From JAWXBR01 sp034440235 (GTDB taxonomy: Bacteria; Bacteroidota; Ignavibacteria; Kapaibacteriales; Kapaibacteriaceae), in NCBI GenBank assembly GCA_034440235.1, contig JAWXBR010000001.1, positions 1 through 25,748 on the forward strand: a DNA stretch of 25,748 nucleotides. The letters are read 5' to 3'. Position numbers and translations under genes: made by a program. Of the stretch, positions 1 through 6,901 are shown one piece after another; the first letter of the stretch is position 1, and the number at the start of each line of letters is the position of its first letter. The notes beneath the pieces were generated by a model that was not told the DNA's origin, made no database searches, and saw only the letters and a program-made list of their open reading frames with translations.

Positions 1-290
1 ACTTTCTTTGCAGCCCCTTTCTTTGCCGCAACTTTCTTTACCGCAACTTTCTTTACCGCAGCATTCTTCGCTGCTAACAGTTTCGCGGTCCGCTTTTCCT
101 TGGCGACAGCGAGAATCTCTCGAGCTCGTGCAGCAGGGTTGACGGGCGAGTACGTCCAAGGATCCCAGATAATAATATCGCCGTCGCGCTCAAATCCTAT
201 TCCTGTGATCTTCGAACCATAGGAGATTGTCGCTGTTGGTTCGGACTTACTTGACCGACGTGAACGTTTCTTGTCTTTGGCTGCAGACAT
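1..290 (-). CDS. Small protein with histone-H1-like Lys/Ala tail, 3' end cut by window edge
   Basis: The gene reads from an ATG at 290 off the left edge with no stop, so only about 96 codons are visible. The first 20 residues are basic (MSAAKDKKRSRRSSK). A compact domain follows, with G-F-E-R-D-G-D-I-I-I-W-D-P at its core and then a charged helix. The tail repeats VAVKK and AAKKG units, giving alternating Lys pairs and Ala/Val. The core motif matches that of the gene at 4682-5100 (G-Y-E-R-T-G-D-L-F-I-I-D-P), and both have the Lys-rich tail, so the two are paralogues. The start lies 13 nt after the stop of the HNH gene on the same strand. Tails of this kind usually bind DNA or RNA non-specifically; a nucleoid-associated role is inference, and I do not recognise the N-terminal domain. 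Confidence 0.75.
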   Translation of the reverse strand, partial: MSAAKDKKRSRRSSKSEPTATISYGSKITGIGFERDGDIIIWDPWTYSPVNPAARAREILAVAKEKRTAKLLAAKNAAVKKVAVKKVAAKKGAAKK

Positions 291-303
291 GTTAGGTCAG
301 TTA

Positions 304-1236
304 TTAAGACTCAAAAATGTGACTCATGTGCCACTCCAATCTTTCTCGACTCGGAAAACTCTCAGGATTACTTGGTAGCGTGGACAGTTTCTTGCCGTCC
401 CAAGCATAATAAACTTTTCCATTAACGTACTGCTCGCGAATCCGATCGCTAATGCGGATTTCATAATCGGGTGTCACGCCAATGAGTCCGTCATCGAAAA
501 GGATGTGCATGTCTGATCGAAGCAACAGTCCGTTCGTTACTTCATTCTTGCCCGACATGGTCACCGGTTGAATGTGAGCAGCTTCAAGTACCGGCCGAGT
601 CGATTCGCCTGTTATCGCACAACGTCCACCATAGACGTCCGTTAACAACAGACGAAAAGCTCCCTGACCGGGACGTGATTTTCTTAAATACTCTTTGCCG
701 AAGACTGGCTCAAAAGCGGCTTGTGGATTTAGAACCATACTGCGCGCCCCTGCCATGCCCATCGAATCGTAAACCTGCTTCCATAGCAGTGCCCCGACCG
801 AAGTGTGTGTGTCATATGATTTGCCTTGCACGATATTCGTGGAGAATTCCGGTGCCGTAATCCATGCCTCTTCTGGAAAGAACACTGGTTGCTCCAACAC
901 CATGCATCCAATCTCTTCGGTTCCTCGAATCGTGGTCTGGCGACGATACTTCGCTATCGCCGCTGCCAATTCTTCGTATGTGTTGCGTCCATTCTCGAGC
1001 TTGAAAGTCTCCCAGGCCAACCGCAATGGCAGCTTGCGAAATCCGAAAAAGAAACCGACGCCGGCAATCTTGTTGATCGGTGCTTTTAGTTTGAACAGGA
1101 ATGGACTACCCTCAGGCAAGGAGTTGAAAGGGGCTGTCCCACCTGGTATCCAAAAGTTCACCTCAGCAACAGGTGGTGACTGATGCCTCAGATGCTCAAA
1201 CCACTTGATGTCTGTAACACCCGCCCATATTTTCAC
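304..1236 (-). CDS. HNH endonuclease, probable modification-dependent (type IV-like) restriction enzyme
   Basis: This is a 310-residue protein starting at GTG (1236). The C-terminal HNH_2-type nuclease domain covers about residues 195-255: a Cys near 206, the A-H pair with H221, N235 in the N-G-L-L-L-R-S-D stretch, and H244 before L-F-D, which is the expected metal-finger arrangement. The N-terminal 150 residues include G-E/S-P-F-L-F-K-L, L-P-x-x-L-A-W-E and N-I-V-Q-G-K-x-Y-D. From memory these resemble SRA/EVE-like base readers joined to HNH domains in ScoMcrA-type enzymes. The nuclease call is firm; the modified-base target is inference. The protein would cut incoming DNA in the cytoplasm. 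It heads a cluster of defence-type genes and is divergent from the DUF5131 gene across about 160 bp. Confidence 0.8.
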   Translation of the reverse strand: MKIWAGVTDIKWFEHLRHQSPPVAEVNFWIPGGTAPFNSLPEGSPFLFKLKAPINKIAGVGFFFGFRKLPLRLAWETFKLENGRNTYEELAAAIAKYRRQTTIRGTEEIGCMVLEQPVFFPEEAWITAPEFSTNIVQGKSYDTHTSVGALLWKQVYDSMGMAGARSMVLNPQAAFEPVFGKEYLRKSRPGQGAFRLLLTDVYGGRCAITGESTRPVLEAAHIQPVTMSGKNEVTNGLLLRSDMHILFDDGLIGVTPDYEIRISDRIREQYVNGKVYYAWDGKKLSTLPSNPESFPSRERLEWHMSHIFES

Positions 1237-1394
1237 ACCTAACCTTTAACAGACTGAAATTGATCGAACCAAACTACGCACTACCTTGGAATTCGCGAAT
1301 GATGTGACGATCGCTGTCCAATTGCACCGCGGACGACAAGCGGGTGTTTGTAAGATAGGACTTCAGCCATCAATAGCATAGAGACTAGAATACC

Positions 1395-2126
1395 ATGGCA
1401 CAATCACGCATCGAATGGACAGAAGCCACATGGAATCCTTCCGTTGGTTGCAAGAAGGTTTCTTCTGGTTGCGCTAACTGTTATGCCGAGGTGATGGCGC
1501 GTCGTTTACAGGCTATGCGTGCACCGGGGTATGAGCATGGCTTCGAGTTTCGAACACTACCTGAGTGATTGGATGCGCCACGTCGAATCAAGAAGCCGAC
1601 AAAGTTCTTTGTGAATTCGATGAGCGATCTGTTTCACAAAGACATGCCGTTCGATTTCCTGGACGCTGTGTTCAATACGATTACCGAGACGCCTCAGCAC
1701 ACATACCAGATTCTCACGAAGCGTGATGAATTAATGGTCGATTACTTTCTTACGCGTGACGTACCTAACAACGTGTGGTTGGGCGTGAGTGTAGAGAGCA
1801 GGAAAGTGCTTAGCCGCATAGACTCTCTTCGTCGTGTAAATGCAAACATTCGTTTTCTGTCCGTCGAGCCCCTTCTCGAAAACCTTGGGCATGTCGATTT
1901 CACTGGCATCCACTGGGTGATTGTAGGAGGCGAAAGTGGCGTCGGTGCACGTCCGATGAAGAGGGAGTGGGCGCTGAATGTCCAGCGTCAGTGCGATGAG
2001 CAGGACGTTGCATTCTTCTTTAAGCAGTGGGGTGCGTGGGGCGAGGACGGCGTGAAACGCAGCAAGAAAGCCAACGGACGTCTCCTTGATGACAGAGAAT
2101 GGAATGCCGAGCCATTGACAGTCTAG
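1395..2126 (+). pseudogene. DUF5131 (phage Gp37/Gp68) family gene interrupted by an in-frame TGA
   Basis: Reading from ATG 1395 gives 57 residues with the family signature I-E-W-T-E-A-T-W-N-P and three cysteines spaced C-x6-C-x2-C-Y-A (C-K-K-V-S-S-G-C-A-N-C). A TGA at 1566-1568 interrupts the frame. The same frame then continues without a break for 185 more codons through the conserved F-V-N-S-M-S-D-L-F-H, L-T-K-R, V-W-L-G-V-S-V-E, F-L-S-V-E-P-L, V-I-V-G-G-E-S-G and F-F-F-K-Q-W-G blocks. The total of about 243 codons matches the usual family length. Homologues usually have Pro-Glu-Arg-Leu-Asp here, so one C-to-T change turning CGA into TGA explains the break. A TTG at 1569 could restart translation, but that product would lack the three-Cys motif. 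The family occurs in phages and defence regions; its biochemical role is not settled. Confidence 0.85.
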
Positions 2127-2168
2127 GGATCATAAGAGGCGACTATCGTATTAGAGGTGATGGAGCAC

Positions 2169-2570
2169 TCATTGCTGGTCACGTAGGTCTGCAACTAATT
2201 CATGGACATTTGTATACGCATGCCTTTGCCAAGGTTTCGTTGTTTCTGAGGCTGCCTCCGCCACTATCTCCGAGGCATGCTTACATGCAGTATCGACAAG
2301 ATCGACGTAGCCGTCTATACAATCGCAACCTGCTTTATTATATCCATCAATTTCTTTGATTAAATCATCACACTCTGAATGATTCTTCGTTGACTTCTTC
2401 ACGTGAAGCCAGATCCAGAACTCGAAACACACCGATGAAAAAGCGATCTGAATTCCGGAATTCAGGGCCTCGCTGAAAGCCTCGGAAAGGAATGGGTGTT
2501 TATCACGATCGAACACACACCAAACGACGTCAAATTGCCCTTGGGAATCACTCGCAGAATCCTGTAGCCT
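2169..2570 (-). pseudogene. RloB-like (AbiLii-type) protein, N-terminally truncated
   Basis: The readable protein is 115 residues from GTG 2516, but homology continues upstream in frame to the TAG at 2571-2573: D-V-V-W-C-V-F-D-R-D-K-H-P is the RloB-family core (PF13707, Toprim-like). Further on, I-A-F-S-S-V-C-F-E-F-W-I-W-L-H and the C-terminal T-N-V-H-E-L-V are also family-typical. RloB proteins are usually about 200 residues, with roughly 80-100 residues before this Asp-rich motif. That part is missing, because the ATPase gene stops only about 20 bp upstream of the surviving frame. An ATG-AGT-CGT-AGA start (2588) lies 5 nt after the ATPase stop and closes after five codons, which looks like the original start followed by an internal deletion. 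Likely non-functional. Confidence 0.7.
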
Positions 2571-2593
2571 CTAGTGTCTACGACTCATACAGA

Positions 2594-3898
2594 CTACTTT
2601 TTCGTTTTTGGCGAAAGTGGCGAAATGATACCTACTCGAGGCGTTGCTCCGAAACGACCAGCAGTATATAGGTCAGAGATGTTGGAGCCCTTTCGAACTC
2701 CCGAGATATCAGAAAGTCGATATACTTCTGTGCTCTCGCGTTCTTTTTCCACGAAATAGATTTGATCTCTTCGAAGTAACTGTTCATCCAGCAATGTGAC
2801 GTCATGTGAGGTCGCTACTAGCTGAGCGCCATTTAGATTAATGGTCGAGTCATTAAACAACGATACTAAAAAACGACTTATTGCAGGATGAAGACTCTTA
2901 TCAATCTCATCAACAACAAGAAGTAGCCCGTCTTGGAAGGCGTCGTAAATCACAGCACCTAGTGTTAGAAGTCGGCGTGTTCCATCTGATTCCCTTTGAC
3001 TAGGGAATATGACAGGACCAAAATTGGATTTATGCACTGTAGAGATTCCACCTGTAAAACTGGTAGGTATTCCATTATCGTCACTACTTTTTTCCTCGTA
3101 TGAAGTGATCAAACTTTCGATCGAGGTGTCAGCCGCTTTAAGGAGTTGATTTAAGAATGGAATAATGTTGGGATCTGTTGCTGCCTTCATTGCGATAAAC
3201 ATCTCCCCTACACCATTAGAGGAATCAAAATTTAGAAATGGATTATCGGTACGAATAGAATCAACCGTTTCTGACTTGGTCCAATCGAATCCAGAAAATT
3301 TCATCCTTGCGATGAATTCATACGGAGCAATTAGGGCCTTAAGGTTAGAATTTGCGCCCTTTGAAAGAGCTAGTTGATTCTTTAGTAGCTGTGACTTAAC
3401 AATATTTTTTTGGCCTGTTACACCGACCCCAAAAGTGACAGAATTCCCATCAGCGTTGGAACGATGAAAGATCATCGTTGGCTTTGCCGAGTGATAAACA
3501 TGTAGACTTTCCTCGGCTACGCTCTCAGAAAAGACAGAGATCATATACTGATATCGGAGTGTATCATGAGCTACGAAATCCAATACAAAAGTGGATGGTA
3601 GCACATGGTTTGAATAATCGAGTAAGAATGGACTGTGTTGCCGTATGGTTTCGCCTATACTTGTGTGTATAGATGATGTGACTAACACTTGAAATGCTCG
3701 TAGGGCAAGGAGCAGATTACTTTTTCCGCTAGCGTTTCTTCCAAATAGAATTACGGCGCTTAACCCTTGATACTGATTCCGATCTCCAGCAACTGAAGTG
3801 TTGTCGGAATTTTCACTTTGTCTGCCGTCAGGCACGAATGTTATCTCCTGCCTTGACTTTATGGATCGAAAGTTCTCAACTGAAAAGGACAAAAGCAT
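2594..3898 (-). CDS. AAA family ATPase, AbiLi/RloA type (COG1106)
   Basis: This SMC/OLD-like ATPase acts in two-gene abortive-infection modules with an RloB partner. From an upstream TTG at 3922 the protein has 442 residues. I prefer the ATG at 3898 (residue 9 of that frame), because M-L-L-S-F-S-V-E-N-F-R-S-I is the standard family beginning. In TTG numbering, Walker A is G-R-N-A-S-G-K-S at 61-68. The signature-like D-G-T-R-R-L-L starts near 313, Walker B L-L-L-V-V-D-E ends at 338-339, and the T-S-H-D H-loop has H373. The C-terminal L-Y-x-x-G-R-F-G-A-x-P is also typical. The gene is visibly more AT-rich than the his operon, which suggests transfer. The ATPase looks intact, but its partner downstream (2169-2570) is truncated. 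Confidence 0.85.
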   Translation of the reverse strand: MLLSFSVENFRSIKSRQEITFVPDGRQSENSDNTSVAGDRNQYQGLSAVILFGRNASGKSNLLLALRAFQVLVTSSIHTSIGETIRQHSPFLLDYSNHVLPSTFVLDFVAHDTLRYQYMISVFSESVAEESLHVYHSAKPTMIFHRSNADGNSVTFGVGVTGQKNIVKSQLLKNQLALSKGANSNLKALIAPYEFIARMKFSGFDWTKSETVDSIRTDNPFLNFDSSNGVGEMFIAMKAATDPNIIPFLNQLLKAADTSIESLITSYEEKSSDDNGIPTSFTGGISTVHKSNFGPVIFPSQRESDGTRRLLTLGAVIYDAFQDGLLLVVDEIDKSLHPAISRFLVSLFNDSTINLNGAQLVATSHDVTLLDEQLLRRDQIYFVEKERESTEVYRLSDISGVRKGSNISDLYTAGRFGATPRVGIISPLSPKTKK

Positions 3899-3922
3899 AT
3901 ACCACCCTATAATTATCCTCAA

Positions 3923-4681
3923 ATATGCATAAAGATGTCGATATGAGTTAAAATATCGTAGTTAATACCAAGTATTATGTGTCTGAAGGTGGATGAGGAT
4001 ATAGACAAACCCAATCGATTATTTTGCTTTTGGGATTGCTGCCCCCGCCAGCCCCTTTCCCGACCCCTCCACATGTGCGCATTGAACGTCTCGTAATAAA
4101 TTGCGGGGGATTTGTGTGTACCCAGCAGCGACGGAAAACAATGAGCACGACGATCGGCGAGACTTCACCCAGCAAAGGATTCGAGCTGTTGGGACATGAA
4201 GCCAGTGCGTGTAGATTACAGAGCACAAGAGCAGGCGCATACCACTTCGCTGCACGAACCAGGGCGTTCTTATGCATCAGCTTACACCGTAGCACAAAAA
4301 CTCAGCAAGGATCTTAACGCTGAATTATACTTGGTTGGATCGCGTGGCTCTTGCTCGTATGCAGAGCGAATCGATTGCGCTTTCGAGACAAGGTCGTCTG
4401 ATGCTGCATCGAGCGTACTGCCATACCCGTGCAGTGCGAACTCATTATGCCAAATATGAAAGTCATTGGTGGTATGCTCCACGTTGAACATCATCGATCC
4501 GATTTAAAACTGAGATCGTACCATGTGTGCTTCGGGAGAAAGTGTGACCTCTTGAGAGGACATGCGTTGGATCCTAAACGATGAACGAAACTTGTATTTC
4601 GCTAATCGTACGTGAGCCCAACGGTACGTGACAAGCTATACAAAACTCGTACTACAAGAAAGTATCACCACACGCTGAATG
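3923..4681. other. Gene-poor spacer of about 760 bp
   Basis: Apart from one weak small frame on the minus strand (4282-4494), I see no convincing gene. Overlapping frames at 3975-4317 on both strands have no recognisable domains and read like chance. The stretch 4030-4110 is G/C-skewed, and CCCCCGC at 4042-4048 can pair with GCGGGGG at 4103-4109 around a 54-nt loop. I do not recognise tmRNA, RNase P, 6S or SRP RNA here. The region could be remnant accessory DNA or an unrecognised RNA. Confidence 0.5.
4282..4494 (-). CDS. Possible small hypothetical protein (antitoxin-like fragment)
   Basis: This 70-residue frame contains F-A-L-H-G-Y-G-S-T-L-D-A-A-S-D-D-L followed by an amphipathic helix. The pattern resembles small HicB- or Phd-like antitoxin proteins (gly-x-gly-x-thr-leu-x-x-ala). 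The resemblance is weak, no toxin partner is visible, and no ribosome binding site precedes the paired ATG codons at 4494. It may be a remnant or a chance frame. Confidence 0.3.
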   Translation of the reverse strand: MMFNVEHTTNDFHIWHNEFALHGYGSTLDAASDDLVSKAQSIRSAYEQEPRDPTKYNSALRSLLSFCATV

Positions 4682-5100
4682 TTACCCCCGTCCAGTGTTA
4701 GGCTTTCCTTTCTTCTGCGGACTCTTTTTTGTTGTCTTCTTCGAGGTAGCCTTCGTCGGTGTTGCTAGTTTTTTGCAGCGGGTTTGGATTTCTTTGCAGC
4801 GGGTTTGGATTTCTTTGCAGCGGGTTTGGATTTCTTTGCAGCGGGTTTGGAATTCTCTGCCGCCGAATTTTTTTGCAGCAATTTGAGCCTGCGCTTTTCT
4901 TTGTTGAAAACGCGAGCTTCTCTATATCGGGCAGTCATGTTGATGTATCCGCCCTTATACGGATCAATGATGAAGAGGTCGCCAGTGCGTTCATAGCCTG
5001 CAGCAGCGAGATCTCTTTCGTACAGCTTCTGACTTACTGTCGCCGGATCGATTGACAGGCGTTTTTTCTTTTTGCTTTGCGATGGGACTTCTGGTTTCAT
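4682..5100 (-). CDS. Small Lys-rich-tail protein with candidate -1 frameshift (paralogue of 1-290)
   Basis: From ATG 5100, with a GAGG about 9 nt upstream, the zero frame gives 111 residues and stops at TAG 4765-4767. The N-terminal part carries the paralogue core G-Y-E-R-T-G-D-L-F-I-I-D-P and a charged helix. It ends in four tandem S-K-P-A-A-K-K repeats encoded by 21-bp units (about 4777-4860). The last zero-frame codons are GCA AAA AAC TAG, a textbook A-AAA-AAC slippery heptamer directly before the stop. The -1 frame continues for 28 more residues with the same composition (K-A-T-S-K-K-T-T-K-K-S-P-Q-K-K) and ends G-K-P-N-T-G-R-G at TAA 4682-4684. The full product would be 139 residues. Alternatives are a real one-base loss in an A-run or a sequencing error. 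DNA/RNA binding through the tail is inferred. Confidence 0.7.
4777..4860. repeat. 21-bp coding tandem repeat, about four copies
   Basis: On the plus strand the unit begins TTTGCAGCGGGTTTGG and recurs every 21 bp. It encodes S-K-P-A-A-K-K on the minus strand. The final copy diverges next to the poly-A slippery site. The 21-bp period keeps the frame, so copy number can change without a frameshift. Confidence 0.85.
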
Positions 5101-5156
5101 TCAGTGGCCTCGAGGAGCATTACGATGGTTCACAACTATGTAGCAATTTGAAAATA

Positions 5157-5672
5157 TTACAGCTGCAGCGACATATACTCTTCGTCGACTACGAAGCGGT
5201 TCCACTTTACGGCGCGGGGCTGACGTCCCCAGACGCGGAACCCGATGGCTTCGTAAACGCGTTTAGCATCGTCGGTGGAGACAGAGACACCTAGATCGAG
5301 CTGTTCGAGTCCCCACTCGCGGGCGAGTGCAATAGCTTGGTGCATCATTGCCGTTGCGACGCCCTTGCGACGATACTCGGGCGTGACGTATACGCCCCAG
5401 ATGCCGGCACGATGACGCATCTTGAGGTGTTCTTCGCGAAAGAGTCCTGTTATTCCAACCAGTCTGTTGCCCTCAAAACATCCGAACACAACCTGTTCGT
5501 TTACGTTCTCAAGAACTTCGCGCATGTGTTTTTTCTGAAGTACTTTGTCGTCCTCGGGCGACGAACCAAATGCAAAGGGCGAATCATTCAGTGCTTCGAG
5601 CCTTAGTTCTATGAATGCATCGAGGTCGCGAGTGGTGAGTGGACGTATTGCTGTTGAGTCGGGCTGGGTCAT
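5157..5672 (-). CDS. GNAT family N-acetyltransferase
   Basis: This 171-residue single-domain protein would transfer an acetyl group from acetyl-CoA to an amine; the substrate cannot be told from the sequence. The start I-R-P-L-T-T-R-D-L-D-A-F-I is the usual beta1/alpha1 beginning. Motif A lies at about residues 93-110 (G-V-Y-V-T-P-E-Y-R-R-K-G-V-A-T-A-M-M), with the R-R-K-G-V-A loop for CoA pyrophosphate. Motif B is Y-E-A-I-G-F near 140-145. The length is normal and the gene looks intact. The 58-bp direct repeat copy (5675-5732) begins 3 bp upstream of its start, so any promoter for this gene overlaps that element. Confidence 0.9.
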   Translation of the reverse strand: MTQPDSTAIRPLTTRDLDAFIELRLEALNDSPFAFGSSPEDDKVLQKKHMREVLENVNEQVVFGCFEGNRLVGITGLFREEHLKMRHRAGIWGVYVTPEYRRKGVATAMMHQAIALAREWGLEQLDLGVSVSTDDAKRVYEAIGFRVWGRQPRAVKWNRFVVDEEYMSLQL

Positions 5673-5674
5673 TT

Positions 5675-5732
5675 TATAACGAACGTAGTGTGATACCGCC
5701 GAGAACCGACGGTAACTACTGCAAAATACGAC
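5675..5732 (+). repeat. 58-bp direct repeat, copy 1 (upstream of his operon)
   Basis: Nearly identical to 13079-13136 in the same orientation; by eye only two positions differ (5679 and 5696, A here and G there). The core GAACGTAGTGTGAT leads into an imperfect hairpin CCGCCG/CGACGG, followed by TAACTACTGCAAAATACGAC. It lies outside coding sequence, between the acetyltransferase start and the his leader. Confidence 0.9.
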
Positions 5733-5785
5733 TCGAATAGGAGTCTGTCACACGTGACGTCTTCTGGTGTTGTGTTCGGTTTGTA

Positions 5786-5813
5786 TTGTAAATCATCATA
5801 ACCTGCCTATCAT
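5786..5813 (+). promoter_or_regulatory. Possible his operon promoter
   Basis: TTGTAA at 5786-5791 and TATCAT at 5808-5813 are separated by 16 bp and resemble sigma-70 -35 and -10 boxes. Transcription would start near 5820, almost at the first leader ATG (5822), so the leader might be translated with little or no 5' UTR, or from ATG 5834. FCB housekeeping promoters often differ from this consensus, so the call is weak. Confidence 0.25.
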
Positions 5814-5821
5814 TGCACTCA

Positions 5822-5923
5822 ATGAACTCGCCCATGAACAGCAGCCAACATCTCAGCAACGTGCATCATCATATGCACGCAGGCAGCACTATGCAGAGAA
5901 GGGCAGTTCACTGGGTTAGGTAA
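5822..5923 (+). CDS. hisL: His operon leader peptide
   Basis: This is a 33-residue frame (29 residues from the in-frame ATG at 5834) just upstream of the attenuator hairpin. It has six His codons: one at codon 10, three in a row at 15-17, one at 19 and one at 30. The H-H-H-M-H run is far beyond chance for a short frame ahead of a his operon. It acts in cis: a ribosome starved of charged tRNA-His would stall at 5864-5878 and let the transcript adopt the antiterminator fold. No Shine-Dalgarno sequence is visible before either ATG, as with hisG in this window. The TAA at 5921-5923 lies 25 nt before the terminator stem. It is too short for normal gene callers. Confidence 0.8.
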   Translation: MNSPMNSSQHLSNVHHHMHAGSTMQRRAVHWVR

Positions 5924-5989
5924 AACCTCCAGACTTAGAACACACGTTAAGGCCACTTCTTCTCAGCAGAAGTGGCCTTTTTTGTTTTT
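5893..5989 (+). terminator. His attenuator: rho-independent terminator with competing antiterminator
   Basis: AAGGCCACTTCT (5949-5960) pairs perfectly with AGAAGTGGCCTT (5968-5979) around a 7-nt loop, followed by a T-rich run to 5989. An alternative pairing exists between GCAGAGAAGGG (5893-5903, inside the leader frame) and the terminator's 5' arm and loop (CTTCTTCTCAGC, 5956-5967), with about eight Watson-Crick and two G-U pairs and one mismatch. A ribosome at the leader stop would cover the upstream arm, so the terminator forms. A ribosome stalled on the His codons would leave it free. This is the classical his-type logic. Confidence 0.8.
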
Positions 5990-6052
5990 AGCTCATCGTA
6001 GTCCACTGCCTCATAATCGCACCATCGCTGACCCCTTCTTTGTGTCTACTCC

Positions 6053-6901
6053 ATGAAAATTGCAATTCAGAAAAATGGTCGTCTGACCGATCGATCGCTG
6101 GACCTACTACGCGCTTGCGGGATAGATCTGCCGCAGCCAGCTGCGAAGCTTGTGTTACCTGCTACGAATGCCGATGTACAGGTGCTGTTTCTCAGAGATG
6201 ATGACATTGTCGAAGCCGTATCCACTGGTGTTGCCGATGCAGGAATTGTCGGTCAGAACGTGGTCTCAGAACAGCAGGGGACAGACCTCGTGTGTGGTGT
6301 CCTCGGCTTCGGCCGATGTAGAGTGTGCATCGCACTGCCGCGCGAACGTGTGTATACTTCCCCCGAGAGTCTTCGCGGCTTGCGAATTGCCACGTCGTAT
6401 CCCCGTGTGCTAGCGGAGTGGCTCAAGGTCAATCACATCAGCGCAGAAGTACACACGATTAGTGGAAGTGTGGAGATTGCACCTGGTATCGGACTCGCCG
6501 ATGCAATCTGTGACATTGTTTCGTCGGGGTCTACGCTGTTGGCAAACGGTCTACGTGAAGTTGCAGTTGTCATGTCAAGTGAAGCTGTTTTGGTTCGAGC
6601 ACCAAGCGCGACTACTGAGAACGCGGCGTGGATCGATAGACTTCTATCGCGAATGGATGCGGTGGGAAGGGCACGGAATAAGAAGTACGTGCTGATGAAT
6701 ATTCCGTGCAAGCAGGTGCACGAAGCTGCGGCGCTCATTCCGGGTCTGCGAAGTCCGACCGTGCTTCCATTGGAACGCGAAGGATGGTGCGGCATGCATG
6801 CTGTGGTGCCAAGTGATGAGGTGTGGAACATCCTAGATGCTCTCAAGGAGCTTGGGGCTGAGGGCATTCTTGTGACAACTATCGAGGCGCTAATTCCATG
6901 A
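6053..6901 (+). CDS. hisG: ATP phosphoribosyltransferase, long form
   Basis: Catalyses the first step of histidine synthesis, ATP plus PRPP giving phosphoribosyl-ATP, in the cytoplasm. The protein has 282 residues. The N-terminal periplasmic-binding-protein-like catalytic domain begins M-K-I-A-I-Q-K-N-G-R-L. The PRPP loop is D-I-V-S-S-G-S-T-L-L-A-N-G-L-R-E at 154-169. The C-terminal HisG_C regulatory domain covers about 205-282 and ends in the usual G-A-E-G-I-L-V-T-T-I-E. This is therefore the long, self-contained hexameric form, feedback-inhibited by histidine, and no HisZ is needed or seen. ATG 6053 is the natural start although no ribosome binding site is visible. The stop overlaps the hisD-hisC start by 4 nt. 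Confidence 0.97.
   Translation: MKIAIQKNGRLTDRSLDLLRACGIDLPQPAAKLVLPATNADVQVLFLRDDDIVEAVSTGVADAGIVGQNVVSEQQGTDLVCGVLGFGRCRVCIALPRERVYTSPESLRGLRIATSYPRVLAEWLKVNHISAEVHTISGSVEIAPGIGLADAICDIVSSGSTLLANGLREVAVVMSSEAVLVRAPSATTENAAWIDRLLSRMDAVGRARNKKYVLMNIPCKQVHEAAALIPGLRSPTVLPLEREGWCGMHAVVPSDEVWNILDALKELGAEGILVTTIEALIP

Noticed and set aside
1566..1568. TGA read as selenocysteine or as a sense codon
   Set aside because: hisG, hisDC, hisB and the sigma gene all end at TGA, so it is a normal stop here, and homologues have Arg rather than Cys or Sec at this place.
2099..2359. 86-residue plus-strand frame after the DUF5131 gene
   Set aside because: It lies antisense to the RloB remnant, which has clear family motifs.
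3975..4317. Overlapping frames of 78-106 residues on both strands
   Set aside because: They show no domain or plausible start, have Cys/Pro-rich chance composition, and conflict with each other.
4695..5055. Plus-strand frames with repeated Gly-Phe and Asp-Phe-Phe units
   Set aside because: They are antisense shadows of the 21-bp repeats that encode the Lys-rich tail on the minus strand.
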